A stretch of DNA of 64,000 nt from Motilibacter rhizosphaerae (lineage in GTDB: Bacteria > Actinomycetota > Actinomycetes > Motilibacterales > Motilibacteraceae), in NCBI RefSeq assembly GCF_004216915.1, contig NZ_SGXD01000002.1:682001-746000 (forward strand), read 5' to 3'. Made by a program: the position numbers and the translations under genes. This document shows positions 1 through 8,953 of this stretch, piece after piece (within the stretch, counting starts at the first letter, position 1; every line of letters begins with the position of its first letter). The notes beneath the pieces were generated by a model. It had not been told where the DNA came from, made no database searches, and saw only the letters and a list, made by a program, of their open reading frames with translations.

Positions 1-499
1 CCTGGAGGATCCAGATCGCGAAGGCGAGGTTGAACGCCGCGTCCGTGAGGATCAGCGCGAGGTAGGTGTTGACCATCGTCGCCTCGAACCACTCGCGGTA
101 GATCCCGACGACGAGCGCGGTGGGCGAGAACATCTGCGTGACGAGGATGAGCAGGAGGAACGCCTTGCGGCCCCGGAAGCGGAACCGCGCGGCGTAGTAC
201 GCCGCCGGCACGCTCACGAGGAGCACGACCACCGTCGAGGCCAGCGACACGACCAGCGACGTCCGCAGCCAGTGGAGGAACCGCGTGTCGGTGATGACGT
301 CGCCGAACGACGCGGCGCTCCACGTGCGCGGCAGGATCGAGGGCGGCGTCGCGAGCACATCGCTCGCGGGGCGCAGCGCGTCGAGCACCATCACGGCGTA
401 CGGCGCGAGGAAGACCGCCGCGACGAGGAACCCGGCGAGCGAGAGCAGCGGGCCGCGCGCGGAGCGGGGGCGGCGGCGCACGGGCAGGGTGGCGCTCAT
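1..499 (-). CDS. Carbohydrate ABC transporter permease, MalG type (partial, runs off left edge)
   Basis: Inner-membrane subunit of a binding-protein-dependent sugar importer. The visible N-terminal 166 residues start with a basic stretch ([16 protein letters not shown]), then a first membrane helix (about residues 17-38), a periplasmic loop ending in FLHWLRTSLVVSL, and further helices with AAYYAARFRFRGRK, typical of MalG-like permeases. The EAA loop that contacts the ATPase lies outside the window. The ATG overlaps the TGA of the upstream MalF-type gene as TGATG, so the two are translationally coupled. Third gene of an operon with the binding protein at 1461-2768. Confidence 0.9.
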   Translation of the reverse strand, partial: MSATLPVRRRPRSARGPLLSLAGFLVAAVFLAPYAVMVLDALRPASDVLATPPSILPRTWSAASFGDVITDTRFLHWLRTSLVVSLASTVVVLLVSVPAAYYAARFRFRGRKAFLLLILVTQMFSPTALVVGIYREWFEATMVNTYLALILTDAAFNLAFAIWILQ

Positions 500-1458
500 C
501 AGTCCTCCACCTCGTCGCGCGCGACGAAGCGCAGGTAGACCGCGACGACGACGAGGATCAGCAGCACGTTGCCCACACCGGCGGCCGCTGACATCCCGAC
601 GTCGTGCTCCGAGCTCTTGAAGGCCAGCTTGTACATGAACGTGATGCTCGTGTCATGGCCGAACCCCGGGTTGCGGTCGTTGAGCGTGTAGACGATCGGG
701 AACGAGTTGAAGACGTAGATGATGTTGAGCACGGTCGCCACGAGCAGCGCCGGCCGCAGCAGCGGCAGCGTGATGCGGACGTACGTCTGCCAGCCGGTCG
801 CGCCGTCCATCCGGGCCGCCTCGTAGACGTCGCCCGGGATGGAGTTCAGCCCCGCGAGGAAGACGTACGCCGTGAACGGCACCGAGACGAACACCCCGAC
901 CGCGATCATCGAGGGCAGGATCCAGCTGTCGCTGCCGAGGAAGTCGACCGGGCTGCTGATGACGTGGAGGTCGAGCAGGATCTCGTTGACGACGCCGTGG
1001 TAGTAGTCGAGCAGCAGCGTGAACAGCCGCGCGGTGATGACGAGCGAGGCCGCCCACGGCACGATGACGGCCCACCGCACGAGCCGCCGGCCCCAGAAGT
1101 CCTTCGACAGCAGCTGGGCCACGGCGAGGCCGGCGAGGATCGTGAGGACGAGGACGCCGACCACCCAGATCGCCGTGTTGGACAGCACCCGCCCGAGGTC
1201 GGGGTGGTGGAGCACGCGCCGGTAGTCGCCGAAGCCGGCCGAGCCCGTGCGCAGGCCCGTGATCGAGTAGCGGGCGAGCGAGGCCCGGACCAGCGCGACC
1301 GCCGGGTAGACGACGACGGCGAGGATGAGCGCGAGGGCGGGCCCCAGCCAGAGCAGCGCCACCCAGCCGGGCGGGCCCGGCCGGCGCGGGCGACGCGAGG
1401 TCGCCCGCACCGGCTGGACCGCGGACCCGGAGGGCGGAGCGGTGGTCGCCTCCGGCAT
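499..1458 (-). CDS. Sugar ABC transporter permease, MalF type
   Basis: 319-residue inner-membrane permease. A Pro/Arg-rich cytoplasmic N-terminus (1-32) is followed by about six predicted membrane helices. The EAA motif ([11 protein letters not shown], about residue 220), which docks to the ATPase, is followed by ITLPLLRP as in MalF/UgpA-type permeases. It pairs with the downstream MalG-type subunit and follows the lipoprotein binding protein by 2 bp. No ATPase gene is in the visible operon; a shared MsmK/UgpC-type ATPase elsewhere is the usual actinobacterial arrangement (inference). The sugar is unknown. Confidence 0.93.
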   Translation of the reverse strand: MPEATTAPPSGSAVQPVRATSRRPRRPGPPGWVALLWLGPALALILAVVVYPAVALVRASLARYSITGLRTGSAGFGDYRRVLHHPDLGRVLSNTAIWVVGVLVLTILAGLAVAQLLSKDFWGRRLVRWAVIVPWAASLVITARLFTLLLDYYHGVVNEILLDLHVISSPVDFLGSDSWILPSMIAVGVFVSVPFTAYVFLAGLNSIPGDVYEAARMDGATGWQTYVRITLPLLRPALLVATVLNIIYVFNSFPIVYTLNDRNPGFGHDTSITFMYKLAFKSSEHDVGMSAAAGVGNVLLILVVVAVYLRFVARDEVED

Positions 1459-1460
1459 GC

Positions 1461-2768
1461 TCAGCTACCCGCCTCCGCCTGCTGCTGCAGGCCGTCGAGG
1501 ACCTTCTTCGGGTCGCCGCTCGGGCCGACCGCGGCGCCGATGCCCTGCTGCACCGCGAGCTTCACCTTGTCCCAGGCGGGGTCGTCGGTGGGCGTGAGGT
1601 GCGTCTGCGGCAGCGTGTCCAGGTAGACCTTCAGCGAGGCCTCGCTGGCGAACGTCTGCACGCCGGACTTCGTCACCGGCAGGAAGCCCTCGGCCTTGAT
1701 GAAGGTGTTGACCTCGTCGGGCTGGTAGTAGAGCTGGTAGAAGGCCTTGACGGCGTCCTGGTTGCCGTTCTTCTTGAAGGCCATGAGGTAGTCGGTGACG
1801 CCGTACGTCTGCGGCGTGCTGCCGTCCGAGGTGGGCATCGGGGCGATGCCGTAGTCGACCTTCTTGTCCTTGTCGAGCTGGCCCTGCAGCGGGGAGAAGC
1901 CCACGACCATGCCGGCCTTGCCGCTGGAGAACAGCGCGAACGCGCCGTCCGTGCGGTTGGTCTTGCCGGGGTTGTTCTCGGTGACCTTGTCGGTGACGGC
2001 GAGCTTCTTGAGGAAGGTCAGCGTCTGGACGTTCTTGTCACTGTTGATCGTCCACTTGCCGTCGGTCTTCCAGTTGCCGCCGTTGTTGAACAGCCAGATG
2101 GAGAACTCCGCCTGCGCCTCCTCCGGGCCGAGCGGCATCGCGTAGCCCACGGTGCCCTTGCCGAGTGCGGAGACCTTCTTCGCGTCGGCCTCGAACTCGT
2201 CCCAGGTCTTCGGCGGCGCGCTGATGCCGGCCTGCTGGAACAGCGTCTTGTTGTAGAACAGCGCGCGGGCCGAGGACAGGTCCGGCATGCCGTAGAGCTT
2301 GCCCTGGTAGGTCCCGCTCTTGACGAACGCGTCGAGGACGTCGGACTTCACGGCGGGGTCGAGCACCTCGTCGCTGCTGTAGAGCAGCCCGTCCTTGGCG
2401 TAGCTCGCGTAGGCGTTGAGGTTGAGGATGTCCGGCGGGTTGCTGTTCTGGATCGCCGTGCTCGCCTGCTGGTCGATGTCGTCCCAGCTGACGACCTGCA
2501 CGTTGAGCTTGATGCCCGTCTTGGCCTGGTACTTCTGCGCGAAGTCGTTCCAGAACGCCGCCGTGTGGTCCTTGGAGTACTCCGCCGCCATGAGCGTGAT
2601 CGAGCTGACCTTGCCGCCGCCACCGCTGCCGCTGCTGGACGACGCTCCCCCGCCGGAGCCCGACGAGCTGCTCGACGCCCCCGTCCCGCCTCCGCAGGCC
2701 GCGAGGACGAGCGCGAGCGCGACGCCCCCTGCCAGTCCGGTGTGCCGCACGACGACTCTGCGCTCCAC
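1461..2768 (-). CDS. ABC transporter extracellular sugar-binding lipoprotein
   Basis: 435-residue solute-binding protein of the family-1 (MalE-like) type. The GTG start has an AGGAGGAG ribosome-binding site just upstream. The signal peptide ends in a lipobox (LAAC, Cys25), followed by a Gly/Ser-rich linker to about residue 52 and the SBP domain starting at [11 protein letters not shown]. Features such as [18 protein letters not shown] and [13 protein letters not shown] are typical of sugar-binding members. It is the first gene of the operon with the two permeases. An operator-like inverted repeat lies about 70 bp upstream (2840-2854). The substrate cannot be told from sequence alone. Confidence 0.93.
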   Translation of the reverse strand: MERRVVVRHTGLAGGVALALVLAACGGGTGASSSSSGSGGGASSSSGSGGGGKVSSITLMAAEYSKDHTAAFWNDFAQKYQAKTGIKLNVQVVSWDDIDQQASTAIQNSNPPDILNLNAYASYAKDGLLYSSDEVLDPAVKSDVLDAFVKSGTYQGKLYGMPDLSSARALFYNKTLFQQAGISAPPKTWDEFEADAKKVSALGKGTVGYAMPLGPEEAQAEFSIWLFNNGGNWKTDGKWTINSDKNVQTLTFLKKLAVTDKVTENNPGKTNRTDGAFALFSSGKAGMVVGFSPLQGQLDKDKKVDYGIAPMPTSDGSTPQTYGVTDYLMAFKKNGNQDAVKAFYQLYYQPDEVNTFIKAEGFLPVTKSGVQTFASEASLKVYLDTLPQTHLTPTDDPAWDKVKLAVQQGIGAAVGPSGDPKKVLDGLQQQAEAGS

Positions 2769-2839
2769 GCGCTCCTCCTGCTGTCCCTGCCGCTGCGACC
2801 GGCGGCTCTCCGGCCACCGTGGCGCGCGGAAGGACCTGC

Positions 2840-2854
2840 GTCAAGAGTCTTTAC
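2840..2854. promoter_or_regulatory. Operator-like inverted repeat upstream of the sugar ABC operon
   Basis: GTCAAGA-G-TCTTTAC, two 7-bp arms matching at 6 of 7 positions around one central base. It lies in an unusually AT-rich patch (about 2841-2860) between the divergent ABC operon and the bL37 gene. The shape resembles ROK- or LacI-type sugar repressor sites. No regulator gene is adjacent within the window, so the partner is unknown. Confidence 0.4.
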
Positions 2855-2939
2855 ACAAATGCAACCCGCAATCCGGGCTCCGCCGCGATCCGGGGTAGGT
2901 TGCCCGGGATCGCCACGCAGCAGGGAGGGAGGACCGGAC

Positions 2940-3014
2940 ATGGGCAAGAACGGACGCCGCAGCCGCGCGCGCAAGAAGAAGAAGGCCAACCACGGCAAGC
3001 GCCCCAACTCCTGA
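2940..3014 (+). CDS. 50S ribosomal protein bL37 (24 residues)
   Basis: A very short gene encoding 24 residues: MGKNGRRSRARKKKK followed by ANHGKRPNS. The lysine/arginine-rich body and the ANHGKRPN ending are what I recall of bL37, a small actinobacterial large-subunit protein first seen in mycobacterial ribosome structures, where it sits in 23S rRNA. The ATG is preceded by GGGAGGA at proper spacing. It stands alone, divergent from the ABC operon and convergent with the tetR-like gene. Its length falls below most gene-calling cut-offs. The identification rests on recalled family sequence. Confidence 0.85.
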   Translation: MGKNGRRSRARKKKKANHGKRPNS

Positions 3015-3063
3015 GCCGGGCCGGCGGGCGCCCGGCCACGCTCCCCAGGGCCCCTGCCCGGGA

Positions 3064-3630
3064 TCAGCGGCCGGGCGCCGCCACCAGCGCCAGCACGCCC
3101 TCGACCGCCGCGGTGAAGCGCTCCGGGTCCTGGTGGGCGCGCGCGACGACGTAGCCGCCCTGCACGACCGACAGGATCATCGCGGCGACCTGGTCGGGGT
3201 CGATGCCGGCCCGCACCTCCCCGCTCTCCTGCCCCTCGCGCAGCAGGCCGGCGAGCACGCCGATGGTGCCGCTGAAGACCTCGTCGATGGGGCCGCGCAG
3301 CGCCTCGTCGTCGACGACCTCCTTGTCCTGCACGAGGCGCCCGATCCGGCAGCCGCGCAGGATGTCGCGCTCTCGGCGCAGCCACGCCTCCAGCCGCTCG
3401 AGCGGCGTCCCCGGCCCCGCGAGGACCGCGCGCCACCCGGGCAGGAACTCCTCCGTCGTCTGCCGGATCGCCGCGGCCGCGAGGTCACGCTTGCCGCTGA
3501 AGTGGTGGTACATGCTGCCCTGGCCCACGCCCGCGCGCTCCTGGATCGCCCGCGGGCTCGTGCCGGTGTAGCCCCGCTCCCACAGGAGCTCCTGGGTGCT
3601 CTCCAGCAGCCGGGAGCGCGCGTCGTCCAT
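3064..3630 (-). CDS. TetR/AcrR family transcriptional regulator
   Basis: 188-residue repressor-type protein. The N-terminal helix-turn-helix (about residues 8-55) includes SPRAIQERAGVGQGSMYHHFSGKRDL, the classical TetR signature with the Y-H-H-F tail. The C-terminal all-helical ligand domain (60-188) contains CRIGRLVQDKEV, reminiscent of the TetR subgroup with a conserved Cys at the ligand pocket. It is divergent from a glyceraldehyde-3-phosphate dehydrogenase gene with about 80 bp between starts, and an imperfect inverted repeat lies between them. It likely autoregulates and may control gap; the ligand is unknown. Confidence 0.92.
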   Translation of the reverse strand: MDDARSRLLESTQELLWERGYTGTSPRAIQERAGVGQGSMYHHFSGKRDLAAAAIRQTTEEFLPGWRAVLAGPGTPLERLEAWLRRERDILRGCRIGRLVQDKEVVDDEALRGPIDEVFSGTIGVLAGLLREGQESGEVRAGIDPDQVAAMILSVVQGGYVVARAHQDPERFTAAVEGVLALVAAPGR

Positions 3631-3658
3631 GGCGTTCGAGGATACGCGCGTGACAGCC

Positions 3659-3676
3659 GTACATACCAGTAGGTAC
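3659..3676. promoter_or_regulatory. Candidate TetR operator between tetR-like gene and gap
   Basis: TACC-AGTA-GGTA (3664-3675), inside a GTAC...GTAC frame at 3659-3676. It sits 29 bp upstream of the tetR-like ATG and 35 bp upstream of the chosen GTG of gap, where a regulator of one or both promoters would bind. Arms are only 4 bp when strictly paired, so this is a weak call made on position and AT content. Confidence 0.35.
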
Positions 3677-3710
3677 AGTGATGCTCGTCACCAACGAGAG
3701 GAGAGACGAC

Positions 3711-4709
3711 GTGCGCGTCGCCATCAACGGGTTCGGCCGCATCGGCCGCAGCTTCTTGCGCAGCGCCCTCGGCCGGGACGCGGCCTTCGAGGTCGTGGCC
3801 GTCAACGACCTCACGGCCCCGGCCGTGCTCGCCCACCTGCTGACCTACGACACCGCCTACGGCCGGCTCCCGCAGCCCGTCGAGGTCGACGGGGACCGCC
3901 TCCTCGTCGGCGGCCGCGAGATCCGCGTGCTGTCCTCGCGCGACCCCGGCTCGCTGCCCTGGGGCGAGCTCGGCGTGGACGTCGTCGTCGAGTCCACCGG
4001 CGTGTTCACCGACGCCGCCAAGGCCCGCGCGCACCTCCACGCGGGCGCCCGCAAGGTGCTCGTGTCGGCGCCCGCGACGGGCGACGACCTCACCATCGCG
4101 TACGGCATCAACTCCGACCGCTACGACCCCGCCGTGCACCACATCGTCTCGAACGCCTCGTGCACGACGAACTCCTTGGCGCCGCTGGCGAAGGTGCTCC
4201 ACGAGGCGGTCGGCATCGAGACGGGCCTGATGACGACGGTCCACGCGTTCACCCAGGACCAGATGCTGCAGGACGGCCCCCACAAGGACCTGCGCCGTGC
4301 CCGCGCCGCCTCGCAGAACATCGTGCCGACCTCCAGCGGGGCGGCCAAGGCGATCGGACGCGTGCTCCCCGAGCTCGACGGCCGGCTCAGTGGCTTCGCG
4401 CTGCGCGTGCCCGTGCTGACGGGCTCGATCACCGACCTCACGGTCACGGTCGCGCGGGACACGAGCGTCGAGGAGGTCAACGCGGCGTACGCGGCGGCCG
4501 CCGACGGCCCGCTCAAGGAGATCCTCGCCTACAGCGAGGCGCCGATCGTCTCCAGCGACATCGTCGGCAACCCGGCCTCGGCGATCTTCGACGCGCCGCT
4601 GACCGCGGTCAACGGCCGCACGGTGAAGGTGCTCGGCTGGTACGACAACGAGTGGGGATTCTCCAACCGCCTCGTCGACACCGTGGAGCTGCTCGGCGCC
4701 CGCACCTGA
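3711..4709 (+). CDS. gap: Glyceraldehyde-3-phosphate dehydrogenase, type I
   Basis: 332-residue phosphorylating GAPDH (G3P + NAD + Pi to 1,3-bisphosphoglycerate). The N-terminal Rossmann motif is INGFGRIGR (6-13), and Asp33 in the VNDLT motif is the residue expected for NAD preference. The catalytic Cys151 lies in SNASCTTN, with VPTSSGAAKAIG and WYDNEWGFSNR downstream as in active enzymes. I chose the GTG at 3711 because AGGAGAG precedes it and the protein then begins exactly like the family; an ATG at 3681 would add a non-homologous tail. It is isolated from other glycolytic genes and paired with a TetR regulator, so it may be a second, conditionally expressed copy (inference). Confidence 0.95.
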   Translation: MRVAINGFGRIGRSFLRSALGRDAAFEVVAVNDLTAPAVLAHLLTYDTAYGRLPQPVEVDGDRLLVGGREIRVLSSRDPGSLPWGELGVDVVVESTGVFTDAAKARAHLHAGARKVLVSAPATGDDLTIAYGINSDRYDPAVHHIVSNASCTTNSLAPLAKVLHEAVGIETGLMTTVHAFTQDQMLQDGPHKDLRRARAASQNIVPTSSGAAKAIGRVLPELDGRLSGFALRVPVLTGSITDLTVTVARDTSVEEVNAAYAAAADGPLKEILAYSEAPIVSSDIVGNPASAIFDAPLTAVNGRTVKVLGWYDNEWGFSNRLVDTVELLGART

Positions 4710-4728
4710 CGCACCGCGACCCTCCCCC

Positions 4729-4770
4729 GTGATCATGCACATCCTGGGGTCCCAGGATGTGCATGATCAC
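4729..4770. repeat. 42-bp perfect inverted repeat between convergent gap and ald
   Basis: Two perfect 20-bp arms (4729-4748 and 4751-4770) around a 2-bp centre. The outer part reads GTGATCATGCAC and the inner part ATCCTGGG. It lies exactly between two convergent stop codons. It could form a very stable hairpin and act as a bidirectional terminator, but it has no T-tract. Its form also fits a dispersed intergenic palindrome (REP-like) or a protein-binding site. No second full copy is in the window. Confidence 0.9.
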
Positions 4771-4797
4771 GAGCAAGGGGGGCGAGTCCCCGCAGGG

Positions 4798-5898
4798 CTA
4801 CAAGGTCGCGACCTCGAGGCCGTGGGCGGCCGCGACCTGCGGGTGCACGACCGCGCCGTCCACGACGTTGACGCCGCCGCGCAGGGCCGCGTCGGCCGCC
4901 ACCGCGTCGCGCCAGCCGCGGTCGGCGAGCTCCACGGCGTACGGCAGGGTGACGTTGGTCAGTGCCCGCGTCGAGGTCGCCGGGACCGCGCCCGGCATGT
5001 TGGCCACGCAGTAGAACAGGCTGTCGTGCACGGCGAACACCGGGTCGTCGTGGGTCGTCGCGTGCGACCCCTCGAAGCAGCCGCCCTGGTCGACCGCGAT
5101 GTCGACGAGCACGGAGCCCGGCAGCATCGAGGAGACCATCGCGTCGGTGACGAGCTTCGGCGCCGCGGCGCCCGGCACGAGCACCGCGCCGATGACGAGG
5201 TCCGCCTCCGCGACCAGCCGCTCGATCTCGTACGCGGTGGAGGCCACCGTCTTCACCCGCCCGCCGTAGACGCGGTCCGCGTCGCGCAGCTTCGGGACGT
5301 CGCGGTCGACCACGGTGACCTCGGCGCCGAGCCCGACGGCGATCTGCACCGCGCTCATGCCGCTGACACCGGCGCCGAGCACGACGACCTTGCCGGGCCG
5401 CACGCCCGGTACGCCGCCGAGCAGCACGCCGCGCCCGCCGTGGGCGCGCTCGAGGAAGTGCGCTCCGACCTGCGGGGCCATGCGGCCCGCGACCTCGCTC
5501 ATCGGGGCGAGCAGCGGCAGCGCGCCGTTCGGCAGCTGCACCGTCTCGTACGCGATGCCCGTCACGCCCGACGACACCAGGGCGTCGGTGCACTCGCGCG
5601 ACGCGGCGAGGTGGAGGTAGGTGAAGAGCACGAGCCCTTCGCGCAGGCGGTGGAACTCCTCCGCCACGGGCTCCTTGACCTTGAGCACGAGGTCCGCCTC
5701 GCCCCAGACGTCGTCCGCGGACTCGAGCACCTTCGCCCCGGCGGCGACGTAGTCGCTGTCCGGGATCGCGGAGCCCGCGCCCGCGTCCTGCTCCACGACC
5801 ACCTCGTGGCCGTGGGCGACCAGCTCGTGGACGCCGGCGGGGGTGGCGGCCACGCGGTACTCGTGGCGCTTCACCTCGCGCGGGATGCCGATCCTCAC
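4798..5898 (-). CDS. ald: Alanine dehydrogenase
   Basis: 366-residue NAD-dependent L-alanine dehydrogenase (alanine + NAD to pyruvate + ammonium). It starts IGIPREVKRHEYRVAATP and carries LKVKEP (substrate Lys), LFTYLHLAAS (catalytic His region) and the dinucleotide fold VVVLGAGVSGMSA; the length matches the family's usual ~370. The GTG overlaps the permease stop as GTGA, fixing the start. It is the last gene of the amine-catabolic operon. There it would recycle alanine made by the operon's aminotransferase if pyruvate is the amino acceptor (inference). It ends 27 bp before the long palindrome. Confidence 0.95.
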   Translation of the reverse strand: MRIGIPREVKRHEYRVAATPAGVHELVAHGHEVVVEQDAGAGSAIPDSDYVAAGAKVLESADDVWGEADLVLKVKEPVAEEFHRLREGLVLFTYLHLAASRECTDALVSSGVTGIAYETVQLPNGALPLLAPMSEVAGRMAPQVGAHFLERAHGGRGVLLGGVPGVRPGKVVVLGAGVSGMSAVQIAVGLGAEVTVVDRDVPKLRDADRVYGGRVKTVASTAYEIERLVAEADLVIGAVLVPGAAAPKLVTDAMVSSMLPGSVLVDIAVDQGGCFEGSHATTHDDPVFAVHDSLFYCVANMPGAVPATSTRALTNVTLPYAVELADRGWRDAVAADAALRGGVNVVDGAVVHPQVAAAHGLEVATL

Positions 5899-7457
5899 GG
5901 CAGCGCTCCTTCGCCTCGGGCCAACGGCATCTCGTCGACCATCGTCAGGACCTCCGGCTGCTCCCCGCCGACGGGCTCGAACGTGCGGCCGGTGAAGTAC
6001 GTCGGCGCCAGCGCGTTCCAGACGACCATGAGCACGACGCCGAGCACCAGGCCGCCGACCCCGAGCAGGAACACCCCGCCGACGCCGCCGAAGGACGTGT
6101 CGCCGTAGTCGGAGGCGAAGGTGTCCTTGCCGGTCTTGAGCATGGCGGCCAGGAGCAGCACACCGCCGATGAGCGGCATGACGACCTTCACCCAGGCGTC
6201 GCGCGCCCCCGACCGCACGGCGTCGCGGAACGTCCAGGCGCACGCGATGCCCGCCACGCCGAGGTAGAACGCGATGAACAGGCCCAGCGACGCGATCGAG
6301 TCCGCGAGCACGTTGCCCGAGATGAGCGTCAGCCCGACGTAGAAGACGATCGACACGCCGCCCATCAGCAGCGTGGAGAAGCCCGGGGTCTTGTAGCGCG
6401 GGTGGATCTGCGCCATCGCGTCGGGCGCCGCCTTGTACGCCGCCATCGACAGCGCGGTGCGCGCCGCCGGCAGGATCGTCGTCTGCGTCGAGGCCGCGGC
6501 GGACGAGAGCACCGCGATGATGAGCACCTTGGCGAGCGCCGAGCCGAGCACGGCGTCGCCGAGCACCGCGAAGACGTCACCGCTGTTGTCCGGGTTGGCG
6601 AGCCCGATGCCCTTGTCCCCCACCCCGGCGTACGACTGGGCGGCGACGGAGATGACGACGTAGGTCACGAGCAGCAGCACCGTCGAGATGACGGCGGCCC
6701 GGCCCGGGGTGCGGGTCTTGTCGGCGCTCTCCTCGTTGATGGAGACCGCGGTGTCCCAGCCCCAGTAGATGAAGACCGCGAGCAGGATGCCCTCGGACAG
6801 GGCGGAGAACGACGGGATGTCGAAGGGGTTGAACCACGACAGCGACGGGTGGATCGACCCCGCGGCCCCGTGCCCGCTGTAGACCTTGATGAGCGCTGTG
6901 GCGGCGAAGACCGCGAGCGTCAGCAGCTCCACGCCGAGCAGCGCCTGCTGGAAGCGCGCGGACACCTCGATGCCGCGGTAGCAGATGTAGGTCATGACCG
7001 CGATCCACAGGACGCCGGCCACGGTGGTCCAGAACGTGCTGGCCGCGAGGCCGTCCGCGCCGAACAGGAGGAAGCCGTACTGGCCGGCGATCTGCGCGAG
7101 GTTCGCCATGACGACGACGTCCGCGAGGATCTGCACCCAGCCGTTGAGCCACCCGCTGCGCGTCCCGAACGCGCGGGCCACCCACTTGAACCCCGTGCCG
7201 CAGTCGGGGTCGATCGCGTTGAGCTCGCGGTAGGCCACCGCGATGAGGTACATCGGGACGAACGCGAGCAGCATGATCACCGGCGACTGGAGGCCGACCG
7301 CCACGACGATGAAGCCCAGGGTGGCGGCGAGGCTGTAGCCGGGCGCCGTCGACGCCACGCCGATGACCACCGAGGACAGCAGTCCGAGTGCCCCGCCCTT
7401 CAGCCCCTTCGGGGAGCCGTCGGCGATCACGCCGGGGACGGACAGAGGTGCGGCCAT
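5895..7457 (-). CDS. APC superfamily amino acid/amine permease
   Basis: 520-residue membrane transporter with about 12 hydrophobic segments. The first helix holds the APC signature ASTAPGYSLAATLG, followed by QSPVIMLLAFVPMYLIAVAYRELN and DCGTGFKWVARAFG, typical of the amino acid permease branch used for putrescine, GABA or related amines. It lies between alanine dehydrogenase (4-bp overlap) and aminobutyraldehyde dehydrogenase in one operon, so import of the amine substrate of the pathway is likely. Exact specificity cannot be read from sequence. Confidence 0.92.
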   Translation of the reverse strand: MAAPLSVPGVIADGSPKGLKGGALGLLSSVVIGVASTAPGYSLAATLGFIVVAVGLQSPVIMLLAFVPMYLIAVAYRELNAIDPDCGTGFKWVARAFGTRSGWLNGWVQILADVVVMANLAQIAGQYGFLLFGADGLAASTFWTTVAGVLWIAVMTYICYRGIEVSARFQQALLGVELLTLAVFAATALIKVYSGHGAAGSIHPSLSWFNPFDIPSFSALSEGILLAVFIYWGWDTAVSINEESADKTRTPGRAAVISTVLLLVTYVVISVAAQSYAGVGDKGIGLANPDNSGDVFAVLGDAVLGSALAKVLIIAVLSSAAASTQTTILPAARTALSMAAYKAAPDAMAQIHPRYKTPGFSTLLMGGVSIVFYVGLTLISGNVLADSIASLGLFIAFYLGVAGIACAWTFRDAVRSGARDAWVKVVMPLIGGVLLLAAMLKTGKDTFASDYGDTSFGGVGGVFLLGVGGLVLGVVLMVVWNALAPTYFTGRTFEPVGGEQPEVLTMVDEMPLARGEGALP

Positions 7458-7505
7458 GTACCAGGCCTCCTTCGGAGGAGTGGGAGTCGGGGGGAGGGAG
7501 TCGCG

Positions 7506-8936
7506 CTACGCGAGGATGTTCGACATCACGTGCTTGACGCGCGTGTAGTCCTCGAAGCCGTACATCGAGAGGTCCTTGCCGTAGCCCGAGTGCTTGAAGC
7601 CGCCGTGCGGCATCTCGGCGACCAGCGGGATGTGGGTGTTGATCCAGACGCAGCCGAAGTCCAGCCGCTTGGCCATGCGCATCGCCCGGCCGTGGTCCTT
7701 GGTCCAGACGCTGGAGGCGAGACCGTACTGCGAGGCGTTGGCCCACGCGACGGCCTTGTCCTCGTCGTCGAAGCGCTGGACCGTGATGACCGGGCCGAAG
7801 ACCTCGTCGGTGACGATCTCGTCGCCCTGCTGCAGCCCGGAGACCACGGTGGGCGCGTAGAAGTAGCCCTGGTCCCCCACACGGGCACCACCGGCGTCGA
7901 CCGACGCGTGGTCGGGCAGCCGCTCGAGGAAGCCCGACACGCGGGCGAGCTGGCTCGCGTTGTTGAGCGGTCCGTACGCGGCGTCGGGGTCCTGGGGGCC
8001 GGCGGTCCGCGTCGCGCGAGCCTGCTCGGCCAGCGCGGCCACGACGTCGTCGTGCACGCCGGGGGCGACGAGGACCCGGGTAGCGGCCGTGCAGTCCTGG
8101 CCGGCGTTGAAGTAGCCCGCACCCGCGATGCCCTCGGCCGCGGCCTCGAGGTCGGCGTCGTCGAAGACGACGACGGGGGCCTTGCCGCCCAGCTCGAGGT
8201 GCACGCGCTTGAGGTCCTCGGCCGCGCCCTTCGCCACCTCCATGCCCGCCCGGACCGAGCCGGTGATCGAGGCCATCGCCGGCACGGGGTGCGCGACGAG
8301 CGCCCGGCCGGTGTCGCGGTCGCCGCACACGACGTTGAACACCCCCGGCGGCAGGAACTCCGCGAGGATCTCGCCCATGAGCGCGGTGGTGACCGGCGTC
8401 GTGTCGCTCGGCTTGAGCACCACCGCGTTGCCGGCGGCGATCGCGGGCGCCCACTTCCAGACCGCCATCATCATCGGGTAGTTCCACGGCGTCACCTGCG
8501 CGCAGACGCCGACCGGCTCCCGGCGGATGAAACTGGTGTGCCCGGCGAGGTACTCGCCCGCGGCGCGGCCCTCGAGGACGCGCGCCGCCCCGGCGAAGAA
8601 GCGGATCTGGTCGACCATCGGCGGCACCTCCTCGCTGGCGGTGAGGCCGCGGGGCTTGCCGGTGTTCTCGCACTCGAGCTCGACGAACTCGTCGGCCCGC
8701 GCCTCGATCGCGTCGGCGATGCGCAGGAGCGCGAGCTGCCGCTCGGAGGGCGTGGTGTCGCGCCACCCCTCGAACGCCTGCGCCGCAGCGGACACCGCCG
8801 CGTCGACATCGGCCTGGCTCGACAGCGGCGCCGTGCCGAAGACCTGGCCGGTGCTCGGGTCGAGGAGGTCGGTGGTCCGCCCGTCGGCCGCCGGCACCTG
8901 CTTGCCGCCGATGGTGTTGAGGACCTCTCGCGCCAT
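7506..8936 (-). CDS. Gamma-aminobutyraldehyde dehydrogenase
   Basis: 476-residue NAD-dependent aldehyde dehydrogenase oxidising 4-aminobutyraldehyde (from putrescine) to GABA. Visible are the cofactor motif [13 protein letters not shown], the general-base Glu in LELGGKAP, and the catalytic Cys in GQDCTAATR, a signature shared with PatD/Prr enzymes. The ATG has CAGGAG upstream. Downstream of the MMSDH-like gene by 17 bp and upstream of the permease by 48 bp, it belongs to the amine operon. A betaine-aldehyde-type substrate cannot be excluded, but the neighbourhood favours aminobutyraldehyde. Confidence 0.93.
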   Translation of the reverse strand: MAREVLNTIGGKQVPAADGRTTDLLDPSTGQVFGTAPLSSQADVDAAVSAAAQAFEGWRDTTPSERQLALLRIADAIEARADEFVELECENTGKPRGLTASEEVPPMVDQIRFFAGAARVLEGRAAGEYLAGHTSFIRREPVGVCAQVTPWNYPMMMAVWKWAPAIAAGNAVVLKPSDTTPVTTALMGEILAEFLPPGVFNVVCGDRDTGRALVAHPVPAMASITGSVRAGMEVAKGAAEDLKRVHLELGGKAPVVVFDDADLEAAAEGIAGAGYFNAGQDCTAATRVLVAPGVHDDVVAALAEQARATRTAGPQDPDAAYGPLNNASQLARVSGFLERLPDHASVDAGGARVGDQGYFYAPTVVSGLQQGDEIVTDEVFGPVITVQRFDDEDKAVAWANASQYGLASSVWTKDHGRAMRMAKRLDFGCVWINTHIPLVAEMPHGGFKHSGYGKDLSMYGFEDYTRVKHVMSNILA

Positions 8937-8953
8937 GGGAGTCGTCTCCTGTC

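Noticed and set aside
1599-3014. A 471-codon plus-strand frame ending in the bL37 gene
   Set aside because: It is antisense to the binding-protein gene; only the last 24 codons, which have their own ribosome-binding site and family sequence, are real.
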